From the NCBI RefSeq assembly GCF_954871325.1, contig NC_088775.1, positions 51,065,561 to 51,129,560 on the forward strand: 64,000 bases of DNA. Direction: 5' to 3'. The stretch is from Gordionus sp. m RMFG-2023 (lineage: Eukaryota; Nematomorpha; Gordioida; Chordodea; Parachordodidae). The position numbers and the translations under genes are program-made. Below are positions 34,851 through 48,717 of the stretch, in pieces. How positions within the stretch are numbered: the first letter of the stretch is position 1; every line of letters starts with the position of its first letter. The notes under the pieces were generated by a model. It was not told the DNA's origin, made no database searches, and saw only the letters and a program-made list of their open reading frames with translations.

Positions 34851-37458
34851 TTAATTTGTTGCTCAATTTTATGCATAGAGGACGATATTTCAATAATAAT
34901 CATTTTAAAATAATTGTATACTTATATTCTGAAAATTAAAAATTAGAGGACGAGTAATTCAATTTCATATTAATTAAATAATTGATATGGAATTCAAAAT
35001 AATAACCTTCTAAGACCGGGAAAAATTTATTATAGGAATTTATCGATTTTTAGATATTTATAATTGATATATCATCGAAAAATGAGGATAATTTATGTTG
35101 ATTTAATTCTTACGTTGTAAAAAATGGCTAAGCCTCAAACAGATTAGATATGCTGGCTCAGGAGTTGACATTAGTCATCTCAGGAGTTGACTCTACTTTA
35201 ATTTTAAGCTGAAATGCATTTATTTGTTGTTTAACTCTAATTCGATAAGGGATATTACAAATTAATGTATAGCCTAAAATTGCCTTCCCATCAAAATATT
35301 TTTATATTTATCCAAAATATCCCTCTAGAGAGTAGTTCTAGCTGATCTTTGCTCACATATATCGATGAAAAGATCCTTCAGTGCACTACGAAGTAACCAC
35401 ATTACGAAATAAATTTGACAAATATACTTTAGACGATATTTTAATCATCAAACTTAATATAAATTTGTTAAACAACGTTATCTTTTTTGATATTCATTTT
35501 ATTAATATTTGTGAATAATTTTATATTTGTCATAGAATAAATAAAATAATTTCAATGAAATTGTTATGACTTTTGATAGTTTTGAGGGAATTTTTACGGG
35601 TCATTAAATTAAAAGTAAATAAAATATAGATTTAATCACTTGACAAACCATGATATTTTTATTTTGATATATTTGCTTAGTCTATTTTTATAACACTTAT
35701 TTTTTATGGATAAAAATAATCCCGGTCCGGTCTCCCGTATTAGATTGAAACAATCTAAGTTTTATATGATCAGATTAGCTTCTGCTTACAATTATTCCAC
35801 ACATAGCTCTTATAAAAACAAATTTCCAAACTTTTTAAATCGTCTAAAATTAATTAAAAACAGATAGGATGTACACACCATAAACTAGGTTTTGAAGATG
35901 ATATTTGAATACTTTTTATCAGAGTTGGCAAGTCGGTCAATTGACCGTTCAATTTAAGTCAATCGACGGGAGGAGTATTTGACCTGGTTAAATACGATCA
36001 AATACTCCGAAATATTTTAAGTGATAAAATGAATTTCAAAAGTATAAACGGTTTAATAGTTAATTAAGGCAGTAATTTTTATAAGAAACAATCAATTCCC
36101 ACCTAAAGTTAGTGGAATAAACTATGCCCATTAAGGGACTAATAATTCCTAGTTATAGTTTAAAGAAATGTCGATTTGGAATATTCTTACGAAAACAGAA
36201 ATCGATTGAAGATTTCGACATCAGGAAAGATGGAGAGGATTTGATACCTTTGTCTAGATATTTTTTTGGAAAAATGTTTACCCCCACCCTCTCATGATTT
36301 AAACCACCAGAAGACATAGATTAATGATTAATTTGAAAACTCAAATAATCATGCTTCACTTAAAAATAAAAATATATAGTAAAAATTGCTGAGCTATATA
36401 TTATATTTTCTAAGAAATTCAATTTTAAGAAAATTAAAATTTTTACTTGGCAACTTTTGAGAATTCAGTAAAAATTACTTTAAGTAGTAATTAAGGGGAA
36501 AATAATATATGTTAAAGCTTTAACCTGTATGTATTACAACAACTATGCAATATATATTGGCTTACGCTTCATAATTACTGCTTGTCCTTGTGGCTAACTT
36601 CGTTTAAGGCTACTTTTTAATATTAGATTCATACAAAATTTTTCAAAATATAACTAATATTTTATATCTAAATTAAATAGATAGAAAAGATAAAAAAAAT
36701 ATATCTATAAGGATCGCAAAATCATATGATTCAAAAATATTCTGGAATTGGGGAAATCCCTTTTAATTTAGATGTAATTGATTTTGAATCGCCATCAAAA
36801 TCCGATAAAGACAGTTTAATGAGTAATGTTATAGTTTTTATTTTTATAATTGTTTTTGGTTAGTGATTGGCAAATGATAAATTTATAAATATTAAGTACT
36901 CATCAATTAATCTTTTTAAAATGTTTAAGAGTGAGAGAGTAGAGATTAAAACGGCCTTTTTTTAGTCACACTTTAGAGTTAACATTGTAAAGCGAAAATA
37001 ATCAGTAATACGTAGAGTTGTTAACATTTTTCTAAAAAGAATATTAATTTAATAAATATTAATTTCAAATTGCATAATATATTTGTTTATTAAGATTAAT
37101 TTTTATATAAATTAACCATTTATCAATAAAATATTTTAGTAAGATTTTCTGAAATTTTATTTAATTCTTCTTAATTTATAATTTTCAATATAAATTATCT
37201 ATATTCAATTTTTCACCATAACAAATATAGTATAGTCTTATAAAATCGAGATATCTTATCTAATAAAATTCTGTATTATTAATATGCCAAGGTTCAAAAT
37301 AGACCGGGGATAGTGTTATCACTTTTCATTTTCCTTCATTTTTAACTATTGTAAAGAAAAAAACTACTTAGTTATTCCACACCTAATCCCTATAAAAATA
37401 GATCTTATGCACACCATAAACTTGAATATACAATTTATTTATTAAATATTATGACAAT
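34851..37458. other. AT-rich stretch, no gene recognised
   Basis: About 2.6 kb without a convincing coding region. Near 35930-36015 there is a dyad-rich segment (GGTCAATTGACC, then GGAGTATTTGACC and its inverse) that may be a decayed palindromic MITE. Nothing else recognised. Confidence 0.5.
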
Positions 37459-38963
37459 ATATAAATCAGAGACCTGCAGAGGTACCATTTGCACGGCCCT
37501 GCCCGGTTTTAAATTTTTTAGGCCCGGCCCAGATTTAAAAATTTATAGCCCGGCCCGGATATTTTTTAAAAATAAAATTTCAGGCCCGGTGTAGCGTGAT
37601 TAATTAACTCCCCTTATCACATACCTCTGAGTTAAGTTGTAACTATGATAGATTAACTCCCCCTTTGATAAACAGTGTTAAGGAGGGAGTTAATTAATAA
37701 CAAAAATCTTAATTACAATATTAATTGATAGGGAGAGTTATATGATCATACTGTTTTTTTTTATTACTGAAATTCTTATAAATTTAATTTTTGATATTAA
37801 TTTTGATTTTCCAAATTAAATTTGAATCGAATTTTAATTTTATTAATCTTGTTTGTATAGATTGACATCCTAATTTCAAAATTTCAAGTAAATATTATCA
37901 TTATTATATTATAAATATATAAAATAGTGAATATCAATATTGTCAATGTTTATAATTACCTTAAATCCAAAACTTACCCAACCTCCTATATCGGAGATCA
38001 TGGGTTGAAAAGAAACCTTAGAGTTAAATGTGCCAAGTTTTCCTTAAAGAATGGCAAACTCTACCATCACCTACATAATGCTGAGGTAATCTCACTCATT
38101 AGTCAACAACATAATATTTTAGTTTCATTCCATGGAGGATGTGACACAAATATCACAGAAATGTCATTATCAGGTCATTTTGGAATCAACATGACATATG
38201 ATAAATTAGTTGAAAGGTATATTTACACTATTTAACATAATTTTATAAACTGGTTAAAGTATTGTATTTTGTGAAAAACATAGAATCTATATAAATATCA
38301 GAATAAGGGTTGTAAAACTACCTTAAGATATAGATGATTATAACAAAATGAATTTGTAATTGCTCATCTTTTTTATTTAAATATTTTTTTATATGCTTGA
38401 TACTTATGTTACAAAATGAATTTGTAATTGCCTCATCTTTTTTTTTGCAATTTATAAGCAGGAATGTACTCAATATAAAAATCTCTTTCAATTTATAGAA
38501 TATTTTTAAATATAGGCCATTAACCTGATATGGCCCAAAAAGCTTGCACCACTTCTCAAAATGAATTTATGACTTTAAAATCATAGTACCAATATACTCT
38601 TTCTTTTAACTGATAGCAGCGTCTACATGACAGGATTTTCACTGGATGCAAACCCCTCTCAAAAACCTCAGCCTACCCCCCTAAAAAAATTTGCCACCTT
38701 CGGCGGCATTATTACTATAGAATAAATTTTAATCTTATAAATATATGTCTGAATATTTTATGAAATAATGATATATAGATTACAGGAAGAATATTTATTG
38801 GTATAAAAATTATCGAAATTTAAAAAATTATATATTTTAATTTCCACATAATAATTTTATTTTATTTATAATTTTTTTAATGTTAAAAATATATATAACA
38901 TAAGGAATATAAATATGTGTGCAGAAAAAGACTAATTATAAATAACTAACTAATACTAGTAAT

Positions 38964-39186
38964 TAGTGTTGTTAAACGGCTCAATTTGAGCCGATTTTTA
39001 AAAACGGCTAACTCAATATTTTATCCAGAAAAATATTATGCAAGTCTAAAGATTTTGCTCATAAAGAGCATATAGGATTGAACATCAATTGGTGAAATCT
39101 CGAAAATTAGGCAATATTTTCCTGGCTATAATGTTGAGTTAGCCGTTTTTAAAAATCGGCTCAAATCGAGCCGTTTAACAACACTA
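38964..39186. mobile_element. Palindromic hAT-type MITE (223 bp)
   Basis: Termini TAGTGTTGTTAAACGGCTC and its inverse, with the inverted repeat extending about 60 bp (GAGCCGATTTTTAAAAACGG on each arm). A perfect 8-bp target duplication ctagtaat lies on each side. It sits inside the hAT at 38617, making it the innermost of four nested layers. Confidence 0.93.
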
Positions 39187-39493
39187 CTAGTAATCCAAAT
39201 TTATTCAAATAAAAAAGGGAATTATAATGCAAAATGTCTAAATTTATTGCTATTTAATATTTTAAAAAAATGGATATTATAATTGCTACATAATAATTTT
39301 TTATAATGTTAAAGATATAACATAAGGAATATAAAGATATAACATAAGGAATATAAATATATGTGTAGAAAAAGACTAATTAAAAATGACTAACTAATAA
39401 GGGATTAGTAATCCAAATTTATTCAAATATTGAAAAAAGGGAATTATAATGCCAAATGTCTAAATTTATTGCTGTTTAATATTAAAAAAAAAG

Positions 39494-42400
39494 GATTATC
39501 CAATTAAAAGATTAGATAGTCTTTTAGAAGTTAACGCGAAATCTGTAATAATATCTTCTGTTTTAAATGTATCATATATATCAATTTCACTTGATATTAA
39601 TAATAAATTTTCTAAAAAAGAATCAGAGATTTTATTTCGAATACGTGTTTTAACAATTTTGACTTTACTCATAGCTCTTTCAGCAGAGCATGAGGTGGTG
39701 GGGAGGGTTATAAGATATTTATATAACGTTTTAAGATAAGGAAAAGAACTTGATTATGGTAGAATAAATGAATATTTCAGCCATCTTTTTGTTTCGGTCA
39801 TTTATCATTTATAATGTTTTCACCTGTAAACATATATTAAAATTAAGTTGTTAATAAAATTAATAACTTTCATCATATAAGGTATCATTTTTTCTATATT
39901 GATTAAATCTTTACTATAAATGATTGATAAGGAATCTAAGTATAATGATCTAAAATTGGAAAATTCATCTATAATTTTCTGTGCATCAAAATTATAAAAA
40001 CACAATTTCAGATATCTGGGAAATTTCTATATTCTCATTATCTGCTAATCCCGCAGGAGTAAAAATAGAAATCTGATTTAAAAAGTTTAATGATTCATAA
40101 TTAAATCTTTCATTTAATTGTTCAATGATCATATTAATCACTGGGTAAAAATTTTCATTTTTATATCTAAAAAAATATATATTATTTTAAAATATACTTT
40201 TCATAAACTTTTCTTTTTGTTGTTCAATATAATTATCAAACTCTTTTTGATCCAATTTAAATATTGACTTAATATTATAAATATCGGTTGTAACATTATT
40301 CTTATCCATAAATGTTTTAACATTGGTATGTAAAGATGTTAATATATTATCACCATTTGCTTAATTAGAAAATGTAATTAAAATACATGAATAATAATTT
40401 ACCCCTTAATCTTTGGAATTTATTTTTTGTATGTTGGATCAATTTAATCATCATTGTTAAATCATTTCCAATTGCCTGCATTTCAATGCAAGTTTCATGT
40501 GTACATTTTAAGATTATTCTTAAAATAAATAATCCTAAAATAAAATCATATCGTTTTATTCTAGATAGCAATCCCTCAGAAATTGAAAATGTGATTGCGT
40601 CATCGGAATTGCTTAACTCTGTCAAGGAGGCTATTATATATTCATAAACATCTAAAAAAATTTGTAATGCTTTGAAAGATGATGCCCAATTTCTGAAAAT
40701 AAATAAAATTCTTAAAAAAATTATATTTATTTACCTTGTTGTGTTTTTTATTCTTTTGAGAGATTTTTTGGTTTTTTGCATTTGAAATTTGGTAAAAACA
40801 CCCTGGCGTTTAACTCCATTCATAAAATTATATAATTCATCTAAAATTCTTATAGTTTTTTTAATTTCATTCCCATATCCACATATACGAATAACAATTA
40901 AATTAAGCCTATGAGCATGGCACCTGACATAAATAGCTTTAGGAGCTTCTTTAAATATTAAAGCCTGTACTCCCTTATTAACACCTCTTATATTACTAGC
41001 ACCATCCATACTTTTCCCAATCAGGTATTCTAGTGGAAGATGTAATGCCTTTAATTTAGTTAGAACATTATTTTTAATATTTTCTTCTGTTGTGTCAGAA
41101 GTTGTAAAAATATTAATGATTCTTTCTACTGGGTGTGGGTGTGGATATTCTTGTATATACCTTATAATTAAGGCAACACATTCCTTTTTTGAAATATCAT
41201 ATGTACCATCTAATATTAAGCTAAAGGCACAATTTGACATAATTTGTTTAATTATTTCATTCAATATTTTTATTATCTCAGCCAATTTTTTAACATGGCC
41301 ATAGGATATGAAGTTTATTTGTGGCCTTAATATTTTATTACCACTTTTTCCTCGTGAACTAATATTTTTCTCTAGATATGCTCTTAATACTGGAACATTC
41401 TTTGAGATCAAAGTTATAAGTCTTGAAAAATTACCATCATGAGAATTGCTTCCCCAAAAAGCAATATTGCCCCATATTAAATACACAATAGCAACAATTA
41501 TATTATGGATAATATAACGATTTTGGGTTATAATTTCCTCTCGGTTGAATAAAATGTGGTCATCAATACGCCCCCGAGAAATCCATGCCATATGTGCATA
41601 TTCACAATCTGCATGAACAGGGGATGTTTCATGTCTCTCCATATCCCGGACTAAATTATTCCAGCTATCTGCACCTTTATGAGTCCATTGCATGCTTGCT
41701 TGATGACTTCCAAACATAATACAGAAGATACAGAATACTTTATCCAAAATAGAGCTATATGATAGCCATTTTCTCTGAGAAAATGATTTGTCATAATTTA
41801 TTTTTTTATAATAGGCATCTTTCATGCTCCTACATTAAAAGCAATATATGAATATATACATAATTCTTGAATAATTAATAATATATAAGTAATATTGCAG
41901 CAATAATTTATTAAATCAACCTGTTATGAGTTTTTGGATAAATAAATTCATTGGAACTTGGTTGTAGTGGACCAAATTGAAAAATCAATCATATTTTTTG
42001 TCATTCTAAATCTAAAAAAATGAAAGGGATCATTAGGATTCTTTTCCCTATATAAAGAAATAATATTTTCTTCATTATCTTCATATGATAAAGGAGTTAT
42101 TTTAGCTTTGTTTGGTAACTGTATAATTTAAAATGTATAGATAGCTTAAGGTTATTACTTTATCTATATAAATTGATTCTAATGCTTGCATATCAATATC
42201 ATCATTTTTACCCTTTAAAGACATTATTAAATAATATTTAAATTATAAACTTCTTTAATTGTTGATAAATTTCCAGATATTTTTTCTGGGTTGTCTAAAT
42301 TAGAACTTCTAGGCATATTTTCGATTTTCTATATTTTGAAAAGAGAATATTAATTTATTAAATTGTAAATGCTTTGTCAGATTCTTTAAAAAAATTTTTT

Positions 42401-43027
42401 TTTTAAATTATAATACCCATGTTTCATCATCTAAGAATGGAATAATTTCTGGATAGGGGGCATCTAAATGAGATTGCTATTAATTTTAAATATAAAAAAT
42501 GGTCATTTTTAATATTTTGAAATAATTACTACTTTGTCCTTAAAAATGATGCAGTCTCCATATTATAAGTTTTCTTTAGAAAACTTCTTCATCTTGATTT
42601 AGTGTGATAATATTATGTATTGGTTGTGGTAGATTTATCTTAAGAGTATCTAATGGAGAGTCAATTTCCTTAAAAGTGTTTAAAATTATATATTGATCAC
42701 TTAAATATGATATAAAAAGCATGTATAAAAATCAAAAAATAGTTTAACCTTTTGAAAATATGTTGCAATTGATTTATTTTTTTTAAATTGAGTATTGATT
42801 CCATTAGTTATTTTGAGATTATTTGCATTTGGACCAAGTTTGTTCCAAACCTTATCTTTTTTAATTGCTATTACCTCAAACTTTACATGACTATTAGGAT
42901 GTCTTGTTTTGTAATGTAAATTAATTTTGTCTTTTCTAATCTTATTGGAGTTGCAGCCTGTATGCAAGCATTTTACCTTGTAATTTATCTTATTGCTTGG
43001 CATCTGATTTAAAAAATTTATATCCAT
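39494..43027 (-). pseudogene. ZMYM1-like hAT transposase
   Basis: Reading right to left: an N-terminal C2H2-like finger (CLHTGCNSNKIRKDKINLH, 42701-43027); a 364-residue block (40731-41825) with the TTF-type zinc finger (RKWLSYSSILDKVFCIFC) and the RNase H-like core, including a LILDGTYDISKKECVAL Asp, KSMDGASNIRG and the hAT CHAHRLNLI motif; a middle helical block (40365-40625); and the C-terminal dimerisation end TTSCSAERAMSKVKIVKTRIRN (39600-39720). Some gaps between blocks look like short introns and others like decay. It is related to the ZMYM1/DUF4371 class abundant in many invertebrates. Probably inactive. Confidence 0.8.
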
Positions 43028-46000
43028 TTTAAAAAGATGATTTATTAAAATCTATAATTTAATGATGTAATCATATATTAATAATAAAATAGATGTTTTA
43101 AAAATGGTGTAATATGATTAAAATCTACCTATGAAAAGATTTTTATTATTATTTATAGATTCCATAAAAGAAGAAAAGGCAATTATAATTCATAAATTAT
43201 TAATATACTTTTTAGGAAAATATGGATGGCAAATATCTTCAAATATTGAAAAATCTTTTTAAAATAACATAATTTCAAATAACATCAATTTGGATCATAA
43301 AATTGTATTATATATTTTTGTTGTTTTAATTTCAAGAAATTTGTAAATATGAAAATAACTATCCTAAATGTTGACAAAATGGCGAGTCAAGCTGATCTAC
43401 TATTTTAATGAATGAACAAATATATTATGATTGTAACGTTGATGTTTAGTAATCTATCTCTATTATAATAGATCTATTATTATATTATAAATAATTAAAG
43501 CAAACTTTATTCACATATAATTCAAAAATGTAGTAGATAACATTCTAAATATTTTGATGCCTACCCCCTTTTAGGATATTTGGATGCAAACTTTTTCTAC
43601 CCCCCCCCCCCCCGCTCATGTAGACGCTGACTGATAGAAATTTCAAATTTCTTTTAACATGTTTAAACTTTAAAAAACAATATATTTCAATAATGTCATT
43701 TAGATATTGGTGGCAAGGAATGCGGCAAGATGTCATTGACTTTGTCAAATCATGTGACCTATGTCAAAGATACAATTCCCGATTTGACAAAACAAGCTTG
43801 GAAATGCAGTCTATTCCTATTCCTTCTAAGGTATGGACACAAATAGGGGTAGATCTATGTTCATTGCCAGAGAGCATTGATGGATTTAAATATATAGCAG
43901 TTGCTGTTGATTATTTTTCCAAATATATCGAAGCACAATCTTTAAAGGATAAGACTGCCCATTCAGTGACCCTCTTTTTATATTCACTGTTATGCAGGCA
44001 TGGCAGAGTCAAGGTTGATAAAATTTTTATAATATAATGATATTTATCATATTTATAGGTCCAAATCAATGATCAGGGACGCGAGTTTGTAAATCAAGTG
44101 AGTAATGAATATCACAAACTCGTGGGAACCCATCAGAGAGTGACAAGCGCCTACCATCCTCAGGCTAATGGCATGGTAGAGAGAGCTAATCGTACTCTTC
44201 AAAATTCACTTTTGAAGTGTACAAAAGGCAATCAGAAGGATTGGCCTGGAGTTCTCCCTGGTATTGTATTTGCCTACAATACATCAACGCATGAATCCTC
44301 AAAATTCACGCCATATGAGATGATGTATGGCAGAAAAGCTCTACTGCCCTGTGAGGTATGATATATATCACTATTTGTATAAAATTAATTTACATAATAA
44401 ATATTTATTTTTATTATTTAAGGATGATAGAGAACCAGATACAGATCTTGATGATCTATCTGACAATGATTATTAAAGCAATTACAAGAGTACAGCTGAC
44501 AATATGGAAGTCATATTCAAGACTGCAACAAAAAATATTGCAAAGGCTCAGCTTAAGCAGCAACGAGATTATAAAACTCGTAATGCTGCTAAGAATGCAC
44601 TTTATCACATAAATTATAAAGTGCTTGTATGGAATAATCGTCGAGCTGACAGGAAAGGAGGGAAAATGTTGCAGCCTTGGGTAGGCCCATATACAATTGT
44701 TTAAATTGTTAATAGTAAAATCCTAATTTTTAACAAAATATTTATACATATTTAGGCAATGTTGAATTTAACAGGAAAAATTTTACGTATAAAGACTAAC
44801 CTCAGTAATTTAAAACACTATATCGAGGGGAACAAAGGTATTTTTTAAATATACAAATATAACTTTTTTAATGGTAAAGAAACAGTTAAAAAACCTAATA
44901 ATATGGTACATTGTGAAACTATAGTAGGTGTTCAAGATCAAGGTAATATATACAGTTAATTCATAAAAATAATATTAAACAAATAATTAAGTTTGTCTTC
45001 TTAAAACTATAGTTGGAGAAGGAGAAGGTAATCAAATGCATTTGGAAAAAAGGAAAATATATTTTTAATTATTATATTTCCATTAGAAGAAACACTATTT
45101 GAAGAGATGTCCTGTGAAATAAATGTTGCAGAAGAAAGTTTTATTTTTAAAAAATTGAAAAATTTTTATTTTTGATGAAGCTAAAATCCTAGGGTTGGAA
45201 ATTGGAAAGGAGGACACCAACATAAACCATGTCAAGAGAAAGGGTATAATATATAAAATTATTTAATTATTTTTTTATATGCAGATACATTTGGTGAAGA
45301 TCCAACAAAAGCTTATAAAAGTATAGTAAGAGAGGGAGGATATGTAGGCATACAAGATCAGGGTAAAGGTAATATATTTTAAAAATATGTTATTATTTAA
45401 TTATCAAATTTAGATGACGAAATTATTGTTGATACAATAATACCAAAGAAAATTGGTGAGGTTTTTTTGCCCACAACTAGGAATTGGAAAGTATACCACT
45501 CTAAACGGTTCAATTTCAAAGTAATTGGCCTTTATCCCAAGATCGAAAGTGGTATATTAAAGGAAATATTCACAACCGATCATATTGTGGGTGATGGAAA
45601 CTGTTTTTTTTAGGTTAGTTACTTTATATAATATTTAATTATTTAACATGTTTATAGGTGTATAAGTCAAGAAATATTAAATAATCAGGATAATTATATA
45701 CCTGAGGGAGAAATGCGTTGCCTTTATGAGGAGCAACGATTTCAAATTGGAAATGGAAAAATTCATAGGATATCCTGTAGAAGAATACCTAATTGACAGA
45801 AATGTTATAGGAAATAGTGTCTGGGCAACAGAGGTGGAAATATTATCTATGGCCACATTGTTGCAGACAAATATATTAATTTATACCCAATATAAGTGGG
45901 CTTATTATTCACCCATGAAATTTTTTAATAATATTTAAATTTTTAAAGAAAATATATATTTATGTAATGAAAATAACAATCATTTTGTTAGAATTATATC

Positions 46001-46325
46001 AATGTAATTAATATTTATTCTAATATTTTTATTCCATATATTTATTGCAATTTAGTTGAAAGTATAATCGGTAAGCATTTTTTTATTAAATGTTATTGCA
46101 CTTTATATTTTTTATTAATAGTTATTTTAATAAAAGGTACAATAGGTTGGCATCCTTTTTATCAATGTAATTAATATTTATTCTTATACTTTTATTTCAT
46201 TATATTTATCGCAATTTAGTTGAAAGTATAATCGGTAAGCATTTTTTTATTAAATATTATTGCACTTTATATTTTTTATTAATAGTTAATTTTATAAAAG
46301 GTACAATAGGTTGGCATCTTTTTTA
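46001..46325 (+). repeat. Two-copy tandem duplication after the Ginger1 A gene
   Basis: Two copies of about 160 bp share ATCAATGTAATTAATATTTA, GTATAATCGGTAAGCA and GGTACAATAGGTTGGCATC. The first copy begins within the last codons of the OTU region, so the gene's 3' end was duplicated. Confidence 0.75.
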
Positions 46326-46599
46326 TGAGTTCAATTCTATTCAATTGCGAATTTATACAATATAGCATTTTATAATTAATTATTTTTATATAAAGTCACG
46401 ATAGTGAATCATTACATGAATGATATGTAATTTATGTTTAAATATGAATAAATTTAACCTACCATGTGTATATAAATTTTGATCAAACCTTTTTTAAATT
46501 AAGCTATAACGTTTTCGGCGTTAAATTATTTATAGGCATAAGAAATTTAAAAAGGTTGAAAGTTAGATGTTAATATTACTAAATATTAGAAATTATAAT

Positions 46600-47220
46600 C
46601 TATCTTATAAATTTTAATTATCTCACTCATAAGTGTCAATATTGGAAAAAATACAAACTTTAAGCATCATCTGTCGGTCATAAGTGTCAATATTGCTATA
46701 TATAAATTTTAGGCAGTACCTGTCAGTCATAAGTGTCAATATTGCAAATACAAACTTTAAGCATCATCAGTCGATCATAAGTGTCAATATTGCTATATAT
46801 AAATTTTAAGCAGTAAAAATGTCAGTATTACTAAATAATAGAAACTTTTAACATTACATGCCAGTCATAAATGCCAGTATTACTATATAATAGAAACTTT
46901 TAACATTACATGCCAGTCATAAATGCCAGTATTACTAAATAATATAAACTTTTAACATTACATGTCAGTTATAAATGCCAGTATTACTATATAATAGAAA
47001 CTTTTAACATTACATGCCAGTCATAAATGCCAGTATTACTAAATAATAGGAACTTTTAACATTACATGTCAGTCATAAATGTCAGTATTACTAAATAATA
47101 TAAACTTTTAACATTACATGTCAGTCATAAATGTCAGTATTACTAAATAATAGAAGCTTTTACCATTATACGTCAGTCATAAATGTCAGTATTACTAAAT
47201 TTTATAATGATATTTTATTA
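46600..47220 (+). repeat. Subterminal tandem repeats of Ginger1 A (about 52 bp)
   Basis: About ten units built on CATGTCAGTCATAAATGTC, CAGTATTACTAAATAATAG and AACTTTTAACATTA. They lie just inside the right terminal repeat, a usual place for transposase-binding arrays. Confidence 0.85.
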
Positions 47221-47383
47221 AAATATATTATAACGTCAATCTTAATGTCAGTATCACTAAAGGGAGTTAATTTAAATTTAAGTTAAAAATGATATTTTAT
47301 TAAAATATATTATAACGTCAATCTTAAATGTCAGTATTACTAAAGGGAGTTAATTTAAATTTAAGTTAAAATATCACGTTACA

Positions 47384-47387
47384 CCGG
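47384..47387. other. CCGG target site shared by the two Ginger1 elements
   Basis: The four bases CCGG separate the ACA end of Ginger1 A from the TGT start of Ginger1 B. With CCGG at 37586-37589 and 52296-52299 there are three copies for two elements, as expected from two insertions in succession at one site. Confidence 0.95.
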
Positions 47388-47514
47388 TGTAGGATTGTGA
47401 AAGCAATACCCATTGTAGTTTCAATACCGTATTAATATTATCATTGTAGATTCAATACCGTATTGTTTTTACAATATTGTAGAATCAATACCGTATTGGT
47501 TTTAAAATACGTAA

Positions 47515-47740
47515 TCATCGCTTCAAATATATTGGCGGCCATTAAAATTGTAAAATATTTATTATTATACATTTAATTATCGCTTCAAATATGTTGGCGG
47601 CCATTAAAATTGTAAAATATTTATTATTATACATTTAATTTTCGCTTCAAATATGTTGGCGGCCATTAAAATTGTAAAATATTTATTATAATATATTCTT
47701 TTCATCGCTTCAAAAATATTGGCGGCCATTTTCGATTTGT
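47515..47740 (+). repeat. Subterminal repeats of Ginger1 B, left end (about 62 bp)
   Basis: Four units of ATCGCTTCAAATATGTTGGC..GGCCATTAAAATTGTAAAATATT. A fifth, weaker unit lies near 47885. Confidence 0.85.
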
Positions 47741-48717
47741 AAAATATTTATTTTAAATAGATTTAACTTTTTTGAAATTTTTTGAATTACATAGATTAAA
47801 ATATATATTGTAAACATGTTAAATTAATTTCAGTGAAGATGTACCAAAAGTGACAATTGTCATATTGTAAAATATTTATTTTTTAATCGCGTCAAAAATA
47901 TTGACGGTCATTTTAGATTTGTAAAAAATCTATTTTATATATTTAATAGTTAAAATATATTTAAATGATTTTCTATTCTTTTATATAATTTTTTTAAGGA
48001 ATTTATATTTTACTATTCTTTATATCCTGTATATTTTTATTTTTTTACTCATATTTATTAATTTTCTCCTTATGGTTAAAATGATATTGTTTGTTCAACT
48101 CCATCCTGTAGAAAATTGTAATTAAGAACAATGTACACAAATTTTCTTCATTTACCATCTTATTATTGGGATCAAGCCTTAAAATTTTAATAAACAAGCT
48201 TAAGCTAATCACAGATATGAGGGTTTCTATTATAACAAAGGATCTCAATCATTATCTCTATCACTATTATTATGCGATCATTGCCTGTTGGCGCATCTTA
48301 AAATCTTCATCCCTATCTCAAACCTTAAAATTTTAATAGACAAAAGCTAAATTAAGTCAAAGCATCTCAATAAATATCTATTACTGAAATATGTTTTAAT
48401 CATTTCCTGTTGGCTTCTTAATCGTCATTTCATTTTTTAGATGCATATATAATTTTATTTCTATCTGATTAAAATTACATTTATATTTATGGAACACAAA
48501 ATATTTTATAAAATCAAATTATGTTTTATATTATTCTTTTAAACTGTAATAACTATTTTTAGTTGTATATATATTTTTTATTTTATAAAAGACTGATTTC
48601 TTAATACTATATAAATAAAAAGGATATATCATTTTATTTCAAAAATACTAGAAAAATATTAAAAAAAGAAAATATATCCCAATAACGGAAACATGATTAT
48701 TACAAATTGAGTATATA

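Larger units (their letters stand above)
38617..43629 (-). mobile_element. hAT transposon, ZMYM1/TTF type, inserted in Ginger1 A intron
   Basis: Perfect 14-bp terminal inverted repeats CAGCGTCTACATGA/TCATGTAGACGCTG and a perfect 8-bp target duplication actgatag (38609-38616 and 43630-43637). Length is 5013 bp. The minus strand encodes a TTF zinc-finger hAT transposase in several blocks. Near both ends are C-rich runs (CCCCC, up to 15 C at about 43600). A 223-bp MITE is inserted near its left end. Confidence 0.95.
37927..46013 (+). pseudogene. Ginger1 A transposase: integrase, GPY/F and OTU protease
   Basis: Exon 1 (to 38216) has the N-terminal region and the first half of the HHCC finger (LSGHFGINMTYDKLVER). 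The intron 38217-43703 holds the nested hAT. Exon 2 (43704-44013) completes the finger (CDLCQRYN) and gives the first catalytic Asp (QIGVDLCSLP). After a 45-nt intron, exon 3 (44059-44355) gives INDQGREF and PQANGMVERANR, completing DDE. Exon 4 (from 44423) leads to the GPY/F domain (QPWVGPYTIV). Short acidic exons follow, then an OTU protease: VGDGNCFF (catalytic Asp and Cys, 45590-45605), CISQEI, WATEVEILSMA and a C-terminal NNHFVRII with the catalytic His. One in-frame TAA in exon 4 and an extra T in the T-run after DGNC break it. Confidence 0.88.
37590..47383 (+). mobile_element. Ginger1 DNA transposon A (9.8 kb including nested hAT)
   Basis: Ends are TGTAGCGTGATTAATTAACT and, inverted on the right, TGTAACGTGAT with a TTAACTCCC box further in. 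It is flanked by CCGG on both sides (37586-37589, 47384-47387). The plus strand encodes a gypsy-integrase-like transposase followed by an OTU cysteine protease and no reverse transcriptase: the published definition of Ginger1. A 5.0-kb hAT sits in the first intron; without it the element is about 4.77 kb, close to Ginger1 B. Subterminal tandem repeats fill 46600-47220. Coding exons carry at least two inactivating changes. Confidence 0.92.

Noticed and set aside
48045-48248. 67-codon ORF inside Ginger1 B
   Set aside because: Lies in the non-coding left part of the element, lacks similarity and is not positioned like a Ginger1 exon.
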